The translations under genes and the position numbers were made by a program. A stretch of DNA of 64,000 nucleotides from Annona cherimola. Its lineage: Eukaryota > Streptophyta > Magnoliopsida > Magnoliales > Annonaceae. The notes below the pieces were generated by a model, which worked only from the letters and a program-made list of their open reading frames with translations, was not told where the DNA came from and did not search any database. Shown piece by piece: positions 38,533 through 49,970 of the stretch; position 1 is the first letter of the stretch, and the number at the start of each line of letters is the position of its first letter. The DNA lies in assembly GCA_030490835.1 (NCBI GenBank), contig CM059972.1, positions 52,743,563-52,807,562 of the forward strand, written 5' to 3'.

Positions 38533-38976
38533 TTGATGTTAGAAATGTCGTGTGATGGAGTTGACGTCTCTGTCCTCTCTCTCCAAGAAGGCCTCATACT
38601 AGTCTGGGTGATCAAAAGCAGGTGTCTCGTAAAAAAAGTTGATCACCTCGGAGTGAAAGGGGACAATCTTTCCTTTAACCTTGACCCTGCCTTCTCGTTT
38701 TCCACCACATTGGTGTAGAATTCCTTGACCACCGAGATGATTGCAGGCTGTGGCTGTGCCAAGAATTTCTGCCAACCGCGGGCATTCAGCTCATTGATGA
38801 AGTTGTCGGTGAATGCAGCAATCTTGATTCCCCTCTCTGGAATCAGGTGGCGCTTTTGCAACGAGTTCGTGTACTGCTTGAGCGGACACGAACCAGTTGG
38901 CATCAATCTCAATCGGATCCTGATTCTTCTTTCGCTTGCCAGACGAGGAGGAAGCCAGGTCTCCAAGTAATCGCAA
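38533..38976 (-). pseudogene. P: plant transposon-protein gene fragment, 5' part
   Basis: Minus strand. One frame starts MRLLGDLASSSSGKRKKNQD at 38976 and includes IEIDANWFVSAQAVHE. A shifted frame carries the main conserved block, including FINELNARGWQKFL, QPAIISVVKEFYTN and INFFYETPAFDHPD with an in-frame stop. It ends DVNSITRHF at the C insertion. The pattern matches the putative plant transposon protein domain carried by some plant retroelements. Its molecular function is not established. A frameshift near 38880 and a stop near 38600 disable it. Confidence 0.6.
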
Positions 38977-39700
38977 AATAACAGTCTACAGCCAAATCAA
39001 ACAAACAACCCCCAAGATCTGCACACTGAACTCAAATCCGCTGTCCCACCACACAAATTCCAATCCAAATGCTAATATTGAAGTAAGCTAATAGCAAACA
39101 ACTTGAAACACTCGTAGAATTCACCAAAGAAAAATAGTTTTTACCCCAGGAGCTTTGCAACTTTGAAATTCTGAAATTCTGATTTTTCTTTACTGGCGCC
39201 GGGGTGCGGTATGGTGGCGCTTAGGCGCCACTCTGCTGTTGACGAAATCCAGCGCCGGTCGGAAGAAAAAGAGGAGATGGGGCTTGAAATGGGTCCCAAA
39301 AGGAGGGGAAATGGATGGGAAATGAAGTTTAGGGATGGGACTTAAGATTTGATGAGGAAAAACTCAATTTTTGGGTGGATTTAGGCAGATCTAAGAAAGG
39401 GGAAAACATTGGAAATGGAATGGAAAATGAAGAGGATGGAATGGGGAGGTGATTGATGATGAAATGGAGTGGATTGGAGTTGAAATGGCTTGGAATAGAG
39501 TTGATATGAATTGGAAATGAGATGGGGAGAAAAAGGTGGCGTCGGAGCTCAGGGTTAGGGTTTATAACCCTAACCCAAGCCTTATAAGGTCGTCCGGGTT
39601 GCACTATCCATGACCCGGCGCCGGGGCGCCAGTGGCGCGCTTCGTGTTCTTCGGAATCTTCATCACGGTGCCTAGGCGCCAATGTTCTTCAATGATTTTT
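38977..39700 (-). other. Upstream region of P with GGCGCC-rich leader
   Basis: No credible gene. It carries several GGCGCC/AGGCGCC motifs (for example near 39195-39230, 39615-39640 and 39668-39682) and a TTAGGGTTTATAACCCTAA palindrome near 39553. The GGCGCCTAGGCGCC-type motifs also occur in Athila LTR E, so this may be part of a related leader or LTR. Confidence 0.4.
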
Positions 39701-39934
39701 TTTTAAAAATTGTGCTCCCAGCTGTTTCCTAGCATGATCTTTATGAAATTGAGCTCCAAGTCATTCTCCTACATAAAACAAAAACAAAAACAAAAATAAA
39801 ATAAAAAAATGAGTAATGGGTTGCCTCCCATTCAGCGCTTAGTTTAACATCCTCAACCCGACGTTCCCACTGTTCAGGTGTTAACCAATTCCTGTTTTAT
39901 CGAATTTCCTTTTGTTCGGATTGCACCATGGAAG
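39701..39934 (-). other. Non-coding tail of Athila module E2
   Basis: It follows the E2 ORF on the minus strand. It still encodes ALNGRQPITH, which matches the tail after the related ORF in element G (near 62330-62350). Then a poly-pyrimidine stretch and no ORF. Confidence 0.5.
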
Positions 39935-41361
39935 TTAACATCTCTTCTTAGCCCCTTCAATTGGATCAGTTAGCCTCTTTTCTGGAATTTTATAGAGACT
40001 ATAGAAGAGTTTGTCATGGTCTTGTATTAATGATGGCTCCACGGTTATGCATAGATCCCTTGAGTCATGTTGCTTCTGATTTTTAGGAAGACAAAGTAGA
40101 GGTTTGTTGATATGACAAATTTCCACTTTCTCCACCATATCAACTTCCATGTCTTCATCAATTTCTTCTTCCCGGCTTTCCATCGGCTCGGCCAATTGTT
40201 CAAGCACGATATTAGGATTTATTTGTTCTTCTTTATAAGCGGATACATTTTCCTTTATACTTGCAGTTATTTCACATTCCTCATTTAATGCAGTTTCCTT
40301 TGAGTCTTCCTCACTATTAGTTGAAAAAGATCGTTGAACCGCTGGATCGACCATATTAATCATGAAACATTCCTCTGAATCATTTGGGCGTTGTGTCGCC
40401 TTTAACACATTGAATGTGACTTGTTCATCTTGCAAGGAAAGGTCGACCTATAATAATTGACACGTCTCGGTCCTCTTCATAATCTAGGATAATAAAATTT
40501 GCTGGGAAAATGAACTTGTCCACCTTGATAAGAACATCTTTAATGATACCCTCAGGATATGTCATAGACCGGTCCGCCAGTTGCAACATGACCGTCGTGG
40601 GTCGGGCTTCCCCAATGCCCAATTTTTTGAAAATCGACTTGGGCATGAGATTAATGCTACCTCCCAAGCCACATAGAGCTCTCCCGAAGTATTGGTTTTC
40701 GATCATGCACGGGATAGTGAAGCTCCTTGGATTCTTGAGCTTAGGAGGCAGTTTTCTCTGCACCATTGCAGTGGTCTCCTCTGTTAATGTTACCGTTTCG
40801 AACTCCGTCAACTGCCTTTTCTTTGACAGAACATTTTTCATGAATTTGGCGTATCTCGGCATCTATTCCAAGGCTTCGACGAGAGGTATGTTGATATGCA
40901 ACTATTTTAGTACCTTCAAAAACTTCTTGAACTGGCCCTCCTTTTTATTTTTTGTGAATCTTTAAGGAAATGGAGGAGGCGGCCTTTGATTTGTGGTGAT
41001 TTCAGCATCTGGTTGCTTTTGGGTAGTATCTAATTCCTCTGGCTCCTATGACTGCTGAATCGGAGGACTAGTGGCTTCAGTTACCATTTTTGGCGGAGTT
41101 GCGTCGGGTAGATGCTTTCCACTACACAATATGACTGTCTGCACCTATTCTTTGCCTTTTCCTTTCGAATTTTGCTCCGTGTCACTCGGCAGTGCACCTT
41201 GAGGTCAGTTGTTTAAGGCTGAGGCTAGTTGGCCGATTTGCGCTTCCAGATTTCTATTTGTCATGATCTGGGATTGCATGAATTACATGAAAAGATTTTC
41301 CAGATCTGATTTCTTTTCTTCTCGAGGTGGTGGATTGAATTGAACTGATCTTGCTGCTTGA
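39935..41361 (-). pseudogene. E2: Athila-type gag C-terminus, protease and non-pol tail
   Basis: Minus strand. It begins with a gag C-terminal segment (MTNRNLEAQIGQLASALNN, stop, then GKHLPDATPP). Next is an aspartic protease module at 40862-40425 with MPRYAKFMKNVLSKKRQ, LPPKLKNPRSF and IIIGRPFLAR. The active-site triad region reads CGLGGS instead of a D-x-G motif, so it cannot be catalytic. After a frame change it continues with VTFNVLKATQ and an acidic tail ending EKRLTDPIEGAKKRC. No RT, RNase H or integrase follows. The same tail, without RT, occurs in element G, suggesting a gag-protease-only Athila subfamily. Confidence 0.8.
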
Positions 41362-43315
41362 CTGGGATGACCAATTTGCTGACTTTCAAGGGAATGTCTT
41401 CAAGAATGCCAACTGGGAATTTAATTGATCAGTCGGCCAGTTAGAGAGACATAGATGTTGGTTTTGGATCACCCATGTTCAGCTTTTTACAGATAGAGAG
41501 TGGAATCAGACTTACACTGGCTCCGAGATCACATAGCGCTTTGTTGATTTGGACATTCCCAAGAGCACATGGAATGGAGAAGCTTCTTGGGTCCTTTAGC
41601 TTCTCAGGTAACTTGTTCTGCAAAATAGCACTGCACTCCTCAGTGAGTGCAATGGTTCTGTACTCCTCGAGTTTTCTTTTGTTGGATAGCATGTCTTTGA
41701 GAAATTTTGTATAAGCTGGCATTTGGGAAAGCATGTCAATGAAAGGCACGTTGATTGACAGGTTCTTGAGAGTAGAAACAAACTTCTCGAACTGCTTTTA
41801 GAGCTTAGCCTATCGTTGCCTTTGTGAGAAGGGGAGAGGAGGCTGGTAAGGAGGTGGTGGTACATATGGCTTCTCCACCACTGGTTCTGGTTATGGCTCC
41901 TCTTCTTACTTCTTTTCCTGCTCAGCATCCTTTTCTGTGACCCTTTATGGTGGGTCGACCTGCTTTCCACTCCGTAAGGTAACTACCTGCACCAGCTCCC
42001 TAAGGTTTACTTTAGGTTGGCTAGGGAGTTTGCCCTGGTTTCTTTGGGATGAGGCAGTGGCATTATGAGCAATTTGATTTTCAAGCAACTTGATGTTGGT
42101 TTGCATTTGATCCATTCTTTCATCATTTTTCTTGAGCATTAGAATGATATTTTCGAGCATGGACTCAGTGGGTTGTGTTTGAGGTGGTGCAAGTAAGGCT
42201 TGTTGGGTTTGATATGAAGGATGGTTCAGTAGTTTTCTAAGGAAACCAGGTGGCTTATTATTTTGAGCATAATTTTGGGTGTTTGACTGGTTTGCCCAAG
42301 AGAAATTTGGATGGTTTCTCCATCCAGGGTTGTAAGTGTTTGAGTACGGGTTACTATGAGTGCTAGTATCATACTGGTTGTTGATTGCATTGGCTTGCTT
42401 GCCTATGGTGTCTTTAATGGTAAAACTACATTCAGTTGTGTAGTGTGAAGCTCCACAGATTTCATATGAAATGTGTCCAGAAGAAGATGCATTCCGGTCC
42501 ATGGATTCCTGCTTCTTTTGTTGCAAAATTTTATCAAGTTTATCATGTATAGCATGTATGGATTCGATATCTTATACATTACCTCGCCGAGTGGTTCCTC
42601 AGACATCGCCGTACCGTGAATCATAAAGAGCTAAGTCATCGAGGAGTTCCAGAGCCTCCTCATCAGTGAGTCGCATGAATTGGCCACCAGCGGCTGAATT
42701 GACGGCGCTTCGGCTAGGTCGATCGAGTCCATTGAAAAAGTTTTCAATAATATCACCTTGCGAGATGCCATGATGAGGGCACTTGCGTTGCAGATCTTTC
42801 ATCCTCTCCCACGCATCATATAGGGTTTCGCCATCTTTTTGGATGCACTGATTGATCTCATCTCTGATTTTCCTGGTTTTATTGGGTGGAAAGAATTTTT
42901 CCAAGAATGCAGTAGAAAGCTCATCCCATGTGTTGAAAGTGTCGGGTGGCATAGAATAGAACCACTCGCTTGCCTTGTCACAAAGAGAAAATGGGAAAAG
43001 CTGCAGATGAATTACCTCGCATGGGATGTTTTGCACCTTGATCGTGTTACACAATTGCAGGAACTTAGTGATGTGTATAGTTGGGTTTTCAGAGACTAGT
43101 CCTACAAATTGGTCCTGTTGAACCATCCGGATGAGACCGGAATTTAGTTCAAAATTTCTTCCATCGACCTTTGGTTCAACTATGCATGATCGGAATCCAC
43201 GAAGGTTCGGGCGGTTCCGATCACTAAGAGTTACCCTTCTCGGAGGAGCGTTGTTCTCAGCCTGGCCTTCCTCCTACTCTTGATGTGGCAGGTTTGAATT
43301 GTTGTAATCCGCCAT
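41362..43315 (-). pseudogene. E1: Athila-type gag and protease, broken
   Basis: Minus strand. ATG at 43315 (MADYNNSNL). One frame runs to about 41362 with in-frame stops at 43274, 42599, 41945 and others. The retrotransposon gag domain lies at 43126-42599 (LQLFPFSLCDKASEW, TWDELSTAFLEKFFPP, FFNGLDRPSR). A zinc-knuckle remnant (CGASHYTTEC) is near 42460. An Asn/Gln-rich linker, VVTLRSGK near 41970, and a protease core ALCDLGASVSLIP near 41510 follow. The protease stops within KVSKLVIPV at about 41362, where it joins E2. In the family, Gag forms the particle and protease matures it. It is dead here. Confidence 0.85.
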
Positions 43316-43560
43316 GGTGTCTTCAGGATTTTGTTGCTGTTTATACTCGTGAATTCTTCTCCTAAAAGTACGTTCAATTTCAAGGTCAGCAACAAAGAGT
43401 TTTTCAGCTAGTTGTTTTGCAAAGATTCGAGTATGTGGGTGCATACAAAGATTCACTAGCTAATTCAAAGAAAAGAAGAAAATAAAATAAAAAGAAAAGA
43501 ACAGAGAAAGAAAAGAAAAGAACAAAGAAAGTATACAACAACAAAACTTAAAGTAACGCC

Positions 43561-43581
43561 GAATTCTCTGGCACGGCGCCA
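43561..43581 (-). other. Primer binding site of Athila element E
   Basis: Minus strand TGGCGCCGTGCCAGAGAATT, 7 bp inside the LTR. It matches the TGGCGCCGTTGCCGGGGA-type site (tRNA-Asp) used by Athila elements, with a few changes. Confidence 0.8.
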
Positions 43582-43588
43582 AAATACT

Positions 43589-44443
43589 TGTTCGCAATCT
43601 CACCGCAAGTGCATGGGTCGTAGATTGTAGTATATAAAATATCGATCCACAGGGAATTCGGGACTAAAAATTATGCTTTTAAACACTTTCTCGTCGGATT
43701 AAATGAATTAGAAAAGTTGAAAGAGGATGTAGTAAATTAAATGGAAAAGAAATAGGAAATTGGGAAGAGAAAATAAAATAGAAATTAGAATCAGTGGAGA
43801 AAATGAGAGTGTGAGTACCTAGGGTCTAGGATTTCACATGCGTCTTTTGCAACGAGTAGTGGTATAATTATTTACTTTGGATATTGTTTGTTAAAGGAGA
43901 ACAAACCCCTAATTTATCCTTGCACCTTCTCTTGAAACCTACAAGGCGTATCCTAATTTTCTTAACCACCTATTCTCATCGGATTAAGTTAATTAGAATT
44001 CATTAAGTTCTATGGCTTGTTCATAGAATTCCTCAAGGTATCATGCCTATTCTCATGGTCTTAGATTTCCAGGTTTAATATCTTGGTTGTCGTATATTAG
44101 GTTTCCACCTCTCGGTTCCATCACCTAATATATGGAATCATGCTAAAGTACGGACCCATGTACAAAGCAAGTAGAAAAGTTCACAAAATATTAAATTAAC
44201 AACAATATCCATCATAAAAGAATTAAAAACCACATCTTGCTACATTATACGCATGCTACATCCTAAACCCTAGATTTAGAGTTTAGTTAAGCATTTTCAA
44301 GTCCAACAGAGAATTAACATAACATCTCATCTTAAACAAGACAATAGAAGTAAAGAAAAGAAAACCTTATTGGTTTGGAGCCCCTATGATGTGCCGGTCG
44401 CCCCACGCAACTCGTCGATCCTTCTCTCGCCAATGCTCTCCAC

Positions 44444-44477
<34 letters not shown>

Positions 44478-45363
44478 GAAAAATGGCACCCTTTCTCTCC
44501 TCTTAGGTTTCTATTTAAAGACTGCGGTCTGCGTAGCATATGTGCAAAAACCTACGCGTACGGATGCGTATTGGTGCCTAGGTGTCACTATCTGGCGCCT
44601 AGGCGCCAACTCTCTATGTGTTGTGATGTTTAGAAACCTTTCTGAATGCCCTCTGGACTCTGTCTTGGCGCCTGGATGCCAACTCTCTGGATGATTTGCG
44701 ACTTGAAAATCCTCTTGGAACACCTTTATGACCATGCCATGGAGCCTAGGTGTCAACTCCCTGGAAGCAATTCTACCTTGTGATCCCCAAAACCCTTCCG
44801 GACTTTTCAGCAGGTTGGTGAAGTGGCGCCTAGGCGCCAACTCTTTGGAAGTAGACTGAAGTGTGGTGTTGGAGATTCTGGCACTGGCGTGTAGGGTGGC
44901 GCCTGGGCGCCATGCTGCTTGCTTCTTTGCTTGCACTTTTCTGCATCTGGTTTGCTCGCATGTCTATAATTGTATGTCTAGGCGCTGCTCCGCTGGAGTT
45001 TCTCCAACTTAAATGTGTTCGGAGCTTGCGTCAAGGTGGGATATGGCGTCAGGGCACCATGTGGCCGGCGCCTAGGCGCCGACACTCTTGCTTGCTTTGG
45101 TTTCTCTTTTCTTCCATCCATTGAGCTCTTAAGTGTTTCCTATTTCTTCTTGCCTGAATTCCCTTAGACAAAAGAATGGAATAGGGTGAATGAAATTTCA
45201 AGCCAAAAGATTATAAAAGTTGTTAAATATCTTGAAATTCATGTTTAACACCCAATTGATGCAAAAATCACATTTTAAACCAAATTTCATATTGAACTCA
45301 AATAATTCCCCATAAAATTCGTATAAAATGCCCACATAATATACTATTAATTTCCAATTATTA
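43589..45363 (-). repeat. 5' LTR of Athila element E (about 1.8 kb)
   Basis: The minus-strand end (GCGAACA) is at 43589; the outer edge near 45363 is inferred from where copia gag sequence begins. It contains a CT microsatellite (44446-44478) and at least three perfect palindromes GGCGCCTAGGCGCC (44594, 44825, 45067) plus decayed copies every 60-90 bp. A conserved block of the Athila type (CGCAAGTGCATGGGTCGTAG) lies near 43603. No gene. The second LTR of E is not found, so the left side of E is lost. Confidence 0.75.
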
Positions 45364-45673
45364 ATCTCTTTGGTGGTCAAGTAAGAAGACACTCAATCAT
45401 ATTCAGCAACTGTCAAGGCACAAAATAATGAACTCGTAGTCTTGACGTTATTCTTTACTAATCTCACCTCCTCATCGGTCCAGTTGGAGGCTCTTTCATT
45501 AACGGGTAGAGTAACTCCATCTTGGATTGCTATCTAAGAATCCAAATTAGTTGTCATTATTAATTATTTCATTCTCAATTTTCAGTAACCAAAGTTACTT
45601 CCGTCAAATAAGGGTGGTCATGTAAAGGATTGACCCTTAGCAAATGCTGGAATAATGGTTGATTGGGATGCCA
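45364..45673 (-). pseudogene. F1: SIRE-type copia gag N-terminal fragment
   Basis: Minus strand, starting at an ATG at 45673 (MASQST-like). Base-level similarity to the D gag N-terminus (58562-58270) is clear through the segment corresponding to SCLTAKEI. It is cut at about 45363 by LTR E and has stops. It follows the LTR at 45723-47293 with a degenerate PBS between (45711-45722). Confidence 0.8.
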
Positions 45674-45722
45674 TTTAATAAATCTCTTCTATAAAAAATT
45701 GAAAAACCTACTTTGATCTACT

Positions 45723-47293
45723 TGTTAGTCCTGAGTTTATGGAAAAACCTAAGAGGAAAAGGGTAAATTAGGTTCTTTAAAATTTGTTTGGCACTTTAAA
45801 GCTTTGACCCTTATGAGTTTAGTTCTCTTGAATGAAAATGTGGAGAGTAAAGAAAGAAAGTAAATTACATACAGAAGACACAAGTAATTATAATGGTTCG
45901 GGACAACCTTCCCTACTCCATTCTTTTAAGAACACACTCTCTTGTATCTTGGATTTCATTATTTCATCAATAATCTTTTTTATTATGGCTCTAGGGGGCC
46001 TCTACAACAACAACACAAGTAGATGATAAGTATCACTCCAACCATACAAAACTTATCTTTACTTAGCCTTGGTCTCCAACATGAAGCTAGGTAGTAATAC
46101 AAAAAAGTGATTCAAAAAATGTAATCTATACTTTACAAATTGTGTAGAGAGGATTCAACACACGAGAGAACTCTTGAACGCTTGAGATGGATGACAAGTT
46201 ACAACTCTTGTAATGAAAGTGAGAGTTCCTCTTTGTAAAACACTTAATGTCTTGTAAGAAGGAAGATGGAAGCTTATCGAATGCTCTAGGCGACCCCCTT
46301 AACTCCTCTTGGTGTACCTTAAATAGATGTGGATTTATTTTGAATGTTGGGGAGTAGGTGGCGAACATTAACCGTGTCAACGTTCGAAATTTTTCAACTA
46401 TTACTGTGCAAGTCATAACTAGAGTCAACTTCGAATGCGACTTCACCTAAGTTGCAAACTGAAGTTAACTTGGGATGCGAGTTTGTTCCTTCTTATGAGT
46501 TTCCTTTTGAATCTTGTGTTCTTCAAGTTCCTTCCTAGGTCGACTTAGTCATCAACTTGACCCAAGTCACAAGTGGAGTCGACTTCATGCATGACTTCAC
46601 ATGTTCTTATCCAGTTAGTAGAAATATGCAACCTTTGAAGTCGACTTGACCTAAGTCGCAATAAAGTCAATTTGGGTGTGTGACTTCATTGGTCTTTTAA
46701 ATCTTTGAACTTCATAAATATATTCCTTTGTGTTTAATACTTCAAGTCATTCTATTGAGTTGCTTAGTCTTCGACTTCGTATAAGTCACAAGTGGAGTTA
46801 ACCTTGGTAAACTTCATTTTTGGAACTTAACGAAGAAATCAACTTAGAAGGCTTCTGAAACTCAAGTCAGAGTTTGGAGTCGATTTGGTCTTAGACTTTG
46901 CTCAAGTCACAAGGTGGAGTCGACTTGGGGTGCGACTTCACTAGTTCCAAAATGAGTTAGTGAAAACATGAACCCTTGGAGTCAACTTGGCTAATGACTT
47001 CACCCAAGTCGTAGTCTAAGTTGACTTGAGTTTGCAACTTTACTTATCTACACATTAAACCTTGAAATCTTTCATCCTAAGTTGCTTCCAGAGGTCAACT
47101 TTATTATAGACTTGACTCAATTTGATTACTTCAGTCAACTTGGCTATGCGACTTGGTCTGTTTTGATTTACTATTTAAAAAATCTAATTTGACACTATTT
47201 CATCAAATTTGTTAGTACCCTTAAAAACTCAAATTTGGATTGTTAATTATTAATATATAGATTGCTCTTGATTTTCTAATTGAGTTCACAACA
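45723..47293 (-). repeat. LTR of copia element F1 (1571 bp)
   Basis: TGTTAG...CAACA edges. It is a diverged homologue of the D LTRs (49971-51531, 58611-60170), with many decayed GTCGACTT/AAGTCGCA repeats from 46400 to 47170. On its left are a mutated PBS and gag start. On its right it abuts the gag of F2 exactly at its terminus, as expected for an insertion into F2 gag. Confidence 0.85.
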
Positions 47294-48795
47294 ATCATAT
47301 TGGGGAACATTTTGACACATTCATCTGAGTTAGAGAATTTGCTAGTAATTCATTTAAAGCTTCATTTTCTTTTTTCAAATTTTCAATTTCAGTAGATAAA
47401 GTCTTTGTATCCTCAACTAGAGACTTAAATTTTTTAGCTAATTTTTTAGTTATAATTATTGTAGAAGCATATTGTCTCATCTTCAAGGTCTATTTGCTTC
47501 TAAATTTCCTTGTTTCTTCGAATAATGAATCATAGGCTTGTTACAATTCTTCTAACTCAGTACGTTTAAGACATTTATATGTAGTAAATAGATTTGGAAG
47601 AAGAGTCATTTAGTTTAGAGGTTACCTTGTCATTACTTGTATAGTTTGTTGAGGCAGTTTTGCTTTCCATCATTTCAATGGTTGTGAGGCAATTTAGTGA
47701 GCTTTCCTTTTAAATCTTACAACACAACAGATCCTTGCATAATTTGCAGCCTCTTGGTCATCACTAGATGAATTGCTTGAAGAAGACGAATCCTTGTTCA
47801 TGTATATTCCTTTACCTTTTTGCTTAGAAAAGTTCCTTCAGCTACTCCTCTCTTTCTTTTCTTACCTCTCCTTTGACTTGTTCTCATGGGTGTAGGACAC
47901 TGTGCTTGCATATGTCCCCCTCCTCCGCGCTTGTAGTATTTGAGGGTATCTTTCTTTTTCTCTCTCCAGCTTCTGTCACTGTTGGTCTTGGAGAAACTAC
48001 ATTCTTCCCTTTCCTCATGAATTTTCTAATTTTCTTGTGAGGAAGGTAATCTCTTTGTCTTCATGTTAAGATAACAAAGAAGACTCATCTGAACTTTGAT
48101 GTGTTGCCTTTAGTGCAAGAGTCTTTCTTCCTTTACTATGTTTTTCAATTTTCTTCTTCTTTATTAGATAATGACACATGATTGAGCTCATAAGATCTTT
48201 GAGCTTTAAAGTGTTCAGATTCATTGCCTCCTCAATTACAGTAGTTTCGACATCCATGACTCCGATAACGTTCATAGGATCTTCATTACCTTCTTAGACT
48301 CAAAATAGCATTTCCTAGACCTTTAAGAGCATTAGTAATATTTGAGAATCTAACAAACATTTTAGAAATATTTTCAGCTTCAAGCATCTTGAAATTTTCC
48401 AATCCTCCAATAAGAATATTCCTTCTCATCCTGTGGACTTGAGAAGTGTCATCATAAATACAAGTTAGAGTGTCCCAAATTTCTTTGGCGGTCAAGCATA
48501 ATGACACTTGATCATACTTTACAATGGTTATAGCACAAAATAAGGAGTTCATGACCTTTGCATTATACTTTACTATTCTTACCTCCTCCTCGGTCCAATC
48601 GGAGGCTCTTTTGCTCGTAAGTAGATAACTCCATCCTGGATAGCTATCGAAGAGTCCATGTTAGTGATCATTATCAGTTGTTTCATTCTCAACTTTCAAT
48701 AACTGAAGTTATTTTCATAAAATAAAAGTTGTACTGTGAAAGACTGACTCTCAGAAAAAATAGTAACAAAAGTTGATTGGATTGTCATTTCTCAT
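47294..48795 (-). pseudogene. F2: SIRE-type copia gag, old and truncated
   Basis: Minus strand, from about 48795 down to the F1 LTR edge. Recognisable parts: SLCLTAKEIWDTLTCIYDD and NILIGGLENFKMLEAENI (48552-48286), EAMNLNTLKLKDLMSSIM (48275-48066), a degraded zinc-knuckle region near 47900, and a coiled coil (IENLKKENEALNELLANS, 47486-47295). All align in order with the D gag. Many frameshifts and stops. It is much older than D. The pol part is missing from the window. Confidence 0.85.
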
Positions 48796-48839
48796 AGATC
48801 TCTTTGGTGAAAAACTTAAAAACTTGCTCTAATACGACT

Positions 48840-49513
48840 TAATGGTCCCGAGTTTATGGCAAAATTCAAGAGGAAAGGGGTGAATTGGGTTCTTAAAATT
48901 TTTTTAGATAATTTAAAACTTAATCCCTTGTGAATTCAATCCCTTTAAATGAAATATAGAGAGCTAGAGAGATGAATAAATAAATAAAAATAATAATCAC
49001 AAGAGGCAACAAATTATAGTGGTTTGACCAATCTTCTTTACTCTACTCTTCAAAGCACACACTCTCTTGTGTCTTTGGTTCAACTACCTCAACAGATATT
49101 ACAACTAGATCTTTTACTCTCTTTTAGTTTTCAGTTCTAGGGTGGCCTTTATAACGTTTACACCAATAGATGGCGAGTTCCACTCCAATCATACACTACT
49201 TTTTTCAACTTAGCCTTGGTCTCCAACACCAAATTAAGCACAACAATACAAGAAGAATGAATGAAATAAAGAAGTTTACTCTTTACAGACTCTGTATAAC
49301 AAGTTCAACACTTGAGAAGACTCTTGAGTACTTGAGGAGGATGATAGCTTTTAGCACTTTGCTGTAAAAATAAGAGTCTTTCCTTGTAGAGCACTTAAAT
49401 ACACAATTAATCACTTGAGAGTAGGAAGGTGAAAGCTCAATGAATGCTCTCGCTAATCCTCATAACTCCTCTTAACATTTCTTAAATAGTTGTGGGAGTT
49501 ATTTGAATGTTGG
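48840..49513 (-). repeat. LTR of copia element F2, cut by element G
   Basis: It begins beside a degenerate PBS (about 48827-48839) with TGGTCCCGAG-like sequence and runs collinear with the first roughly 670 bp (plus-strand order) of F1 and D LTRs. It breaks after GAATGTTGG, where the Athila LTR of G starts. The rest is not seen elsewhere in the window. Confidence 0.8.
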
Positions 49514-49970
49514 TGATAACTCTATAAAATTAGAGTTATCAACGCTCATTTTGCACTCATTTGGAATACTAGTTCAAAAGAAACATGTATATTTATATAA
49601 GTTTTGCATTAGTTTTCTCCAATTTTTCATTTCAAGCCTTGTGTGTAGATTTCATGCATCTTTTAGTTAATTCAATGCAAATCATGTCATTTTAACTTGT
49701 TATCAATTTCATTGCATCAATTAGGACAACATTTACTTATGTTGTGTCTTTTATTACAGGGAAAGATGGGGGCTAACTCATAAACTTCATGCTAAAGTGA
49801 TGGAAAAAGAGTTGCATTACAAGCACACTCTCAAAAATGCAAGGCAACAAGTTGGCGCCCCAACACCAAAATCTGGTGCCTCAACCTCAAGCATTGCTAC
49901 AGTAGAAATTTCCAAAAATAGATAGCTTCAGGCAGCTTCTAAAGAAGCGGTGCCGCGGCACCGACCCCCA

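Noticed and set aside
39329..39682. 117-codon minus-strand ORF as a protein gene
   Set aside because: Composition follows GGCGCC-rich and then AT-rich simple sequence; no domain is recognised.
46400..47170. Possible CRISPR-like spaced repeats
   Set aside because: Repeats are degenerate, spacers are not uniform, no cas genes exist and the DNA is a plant copia LTR.
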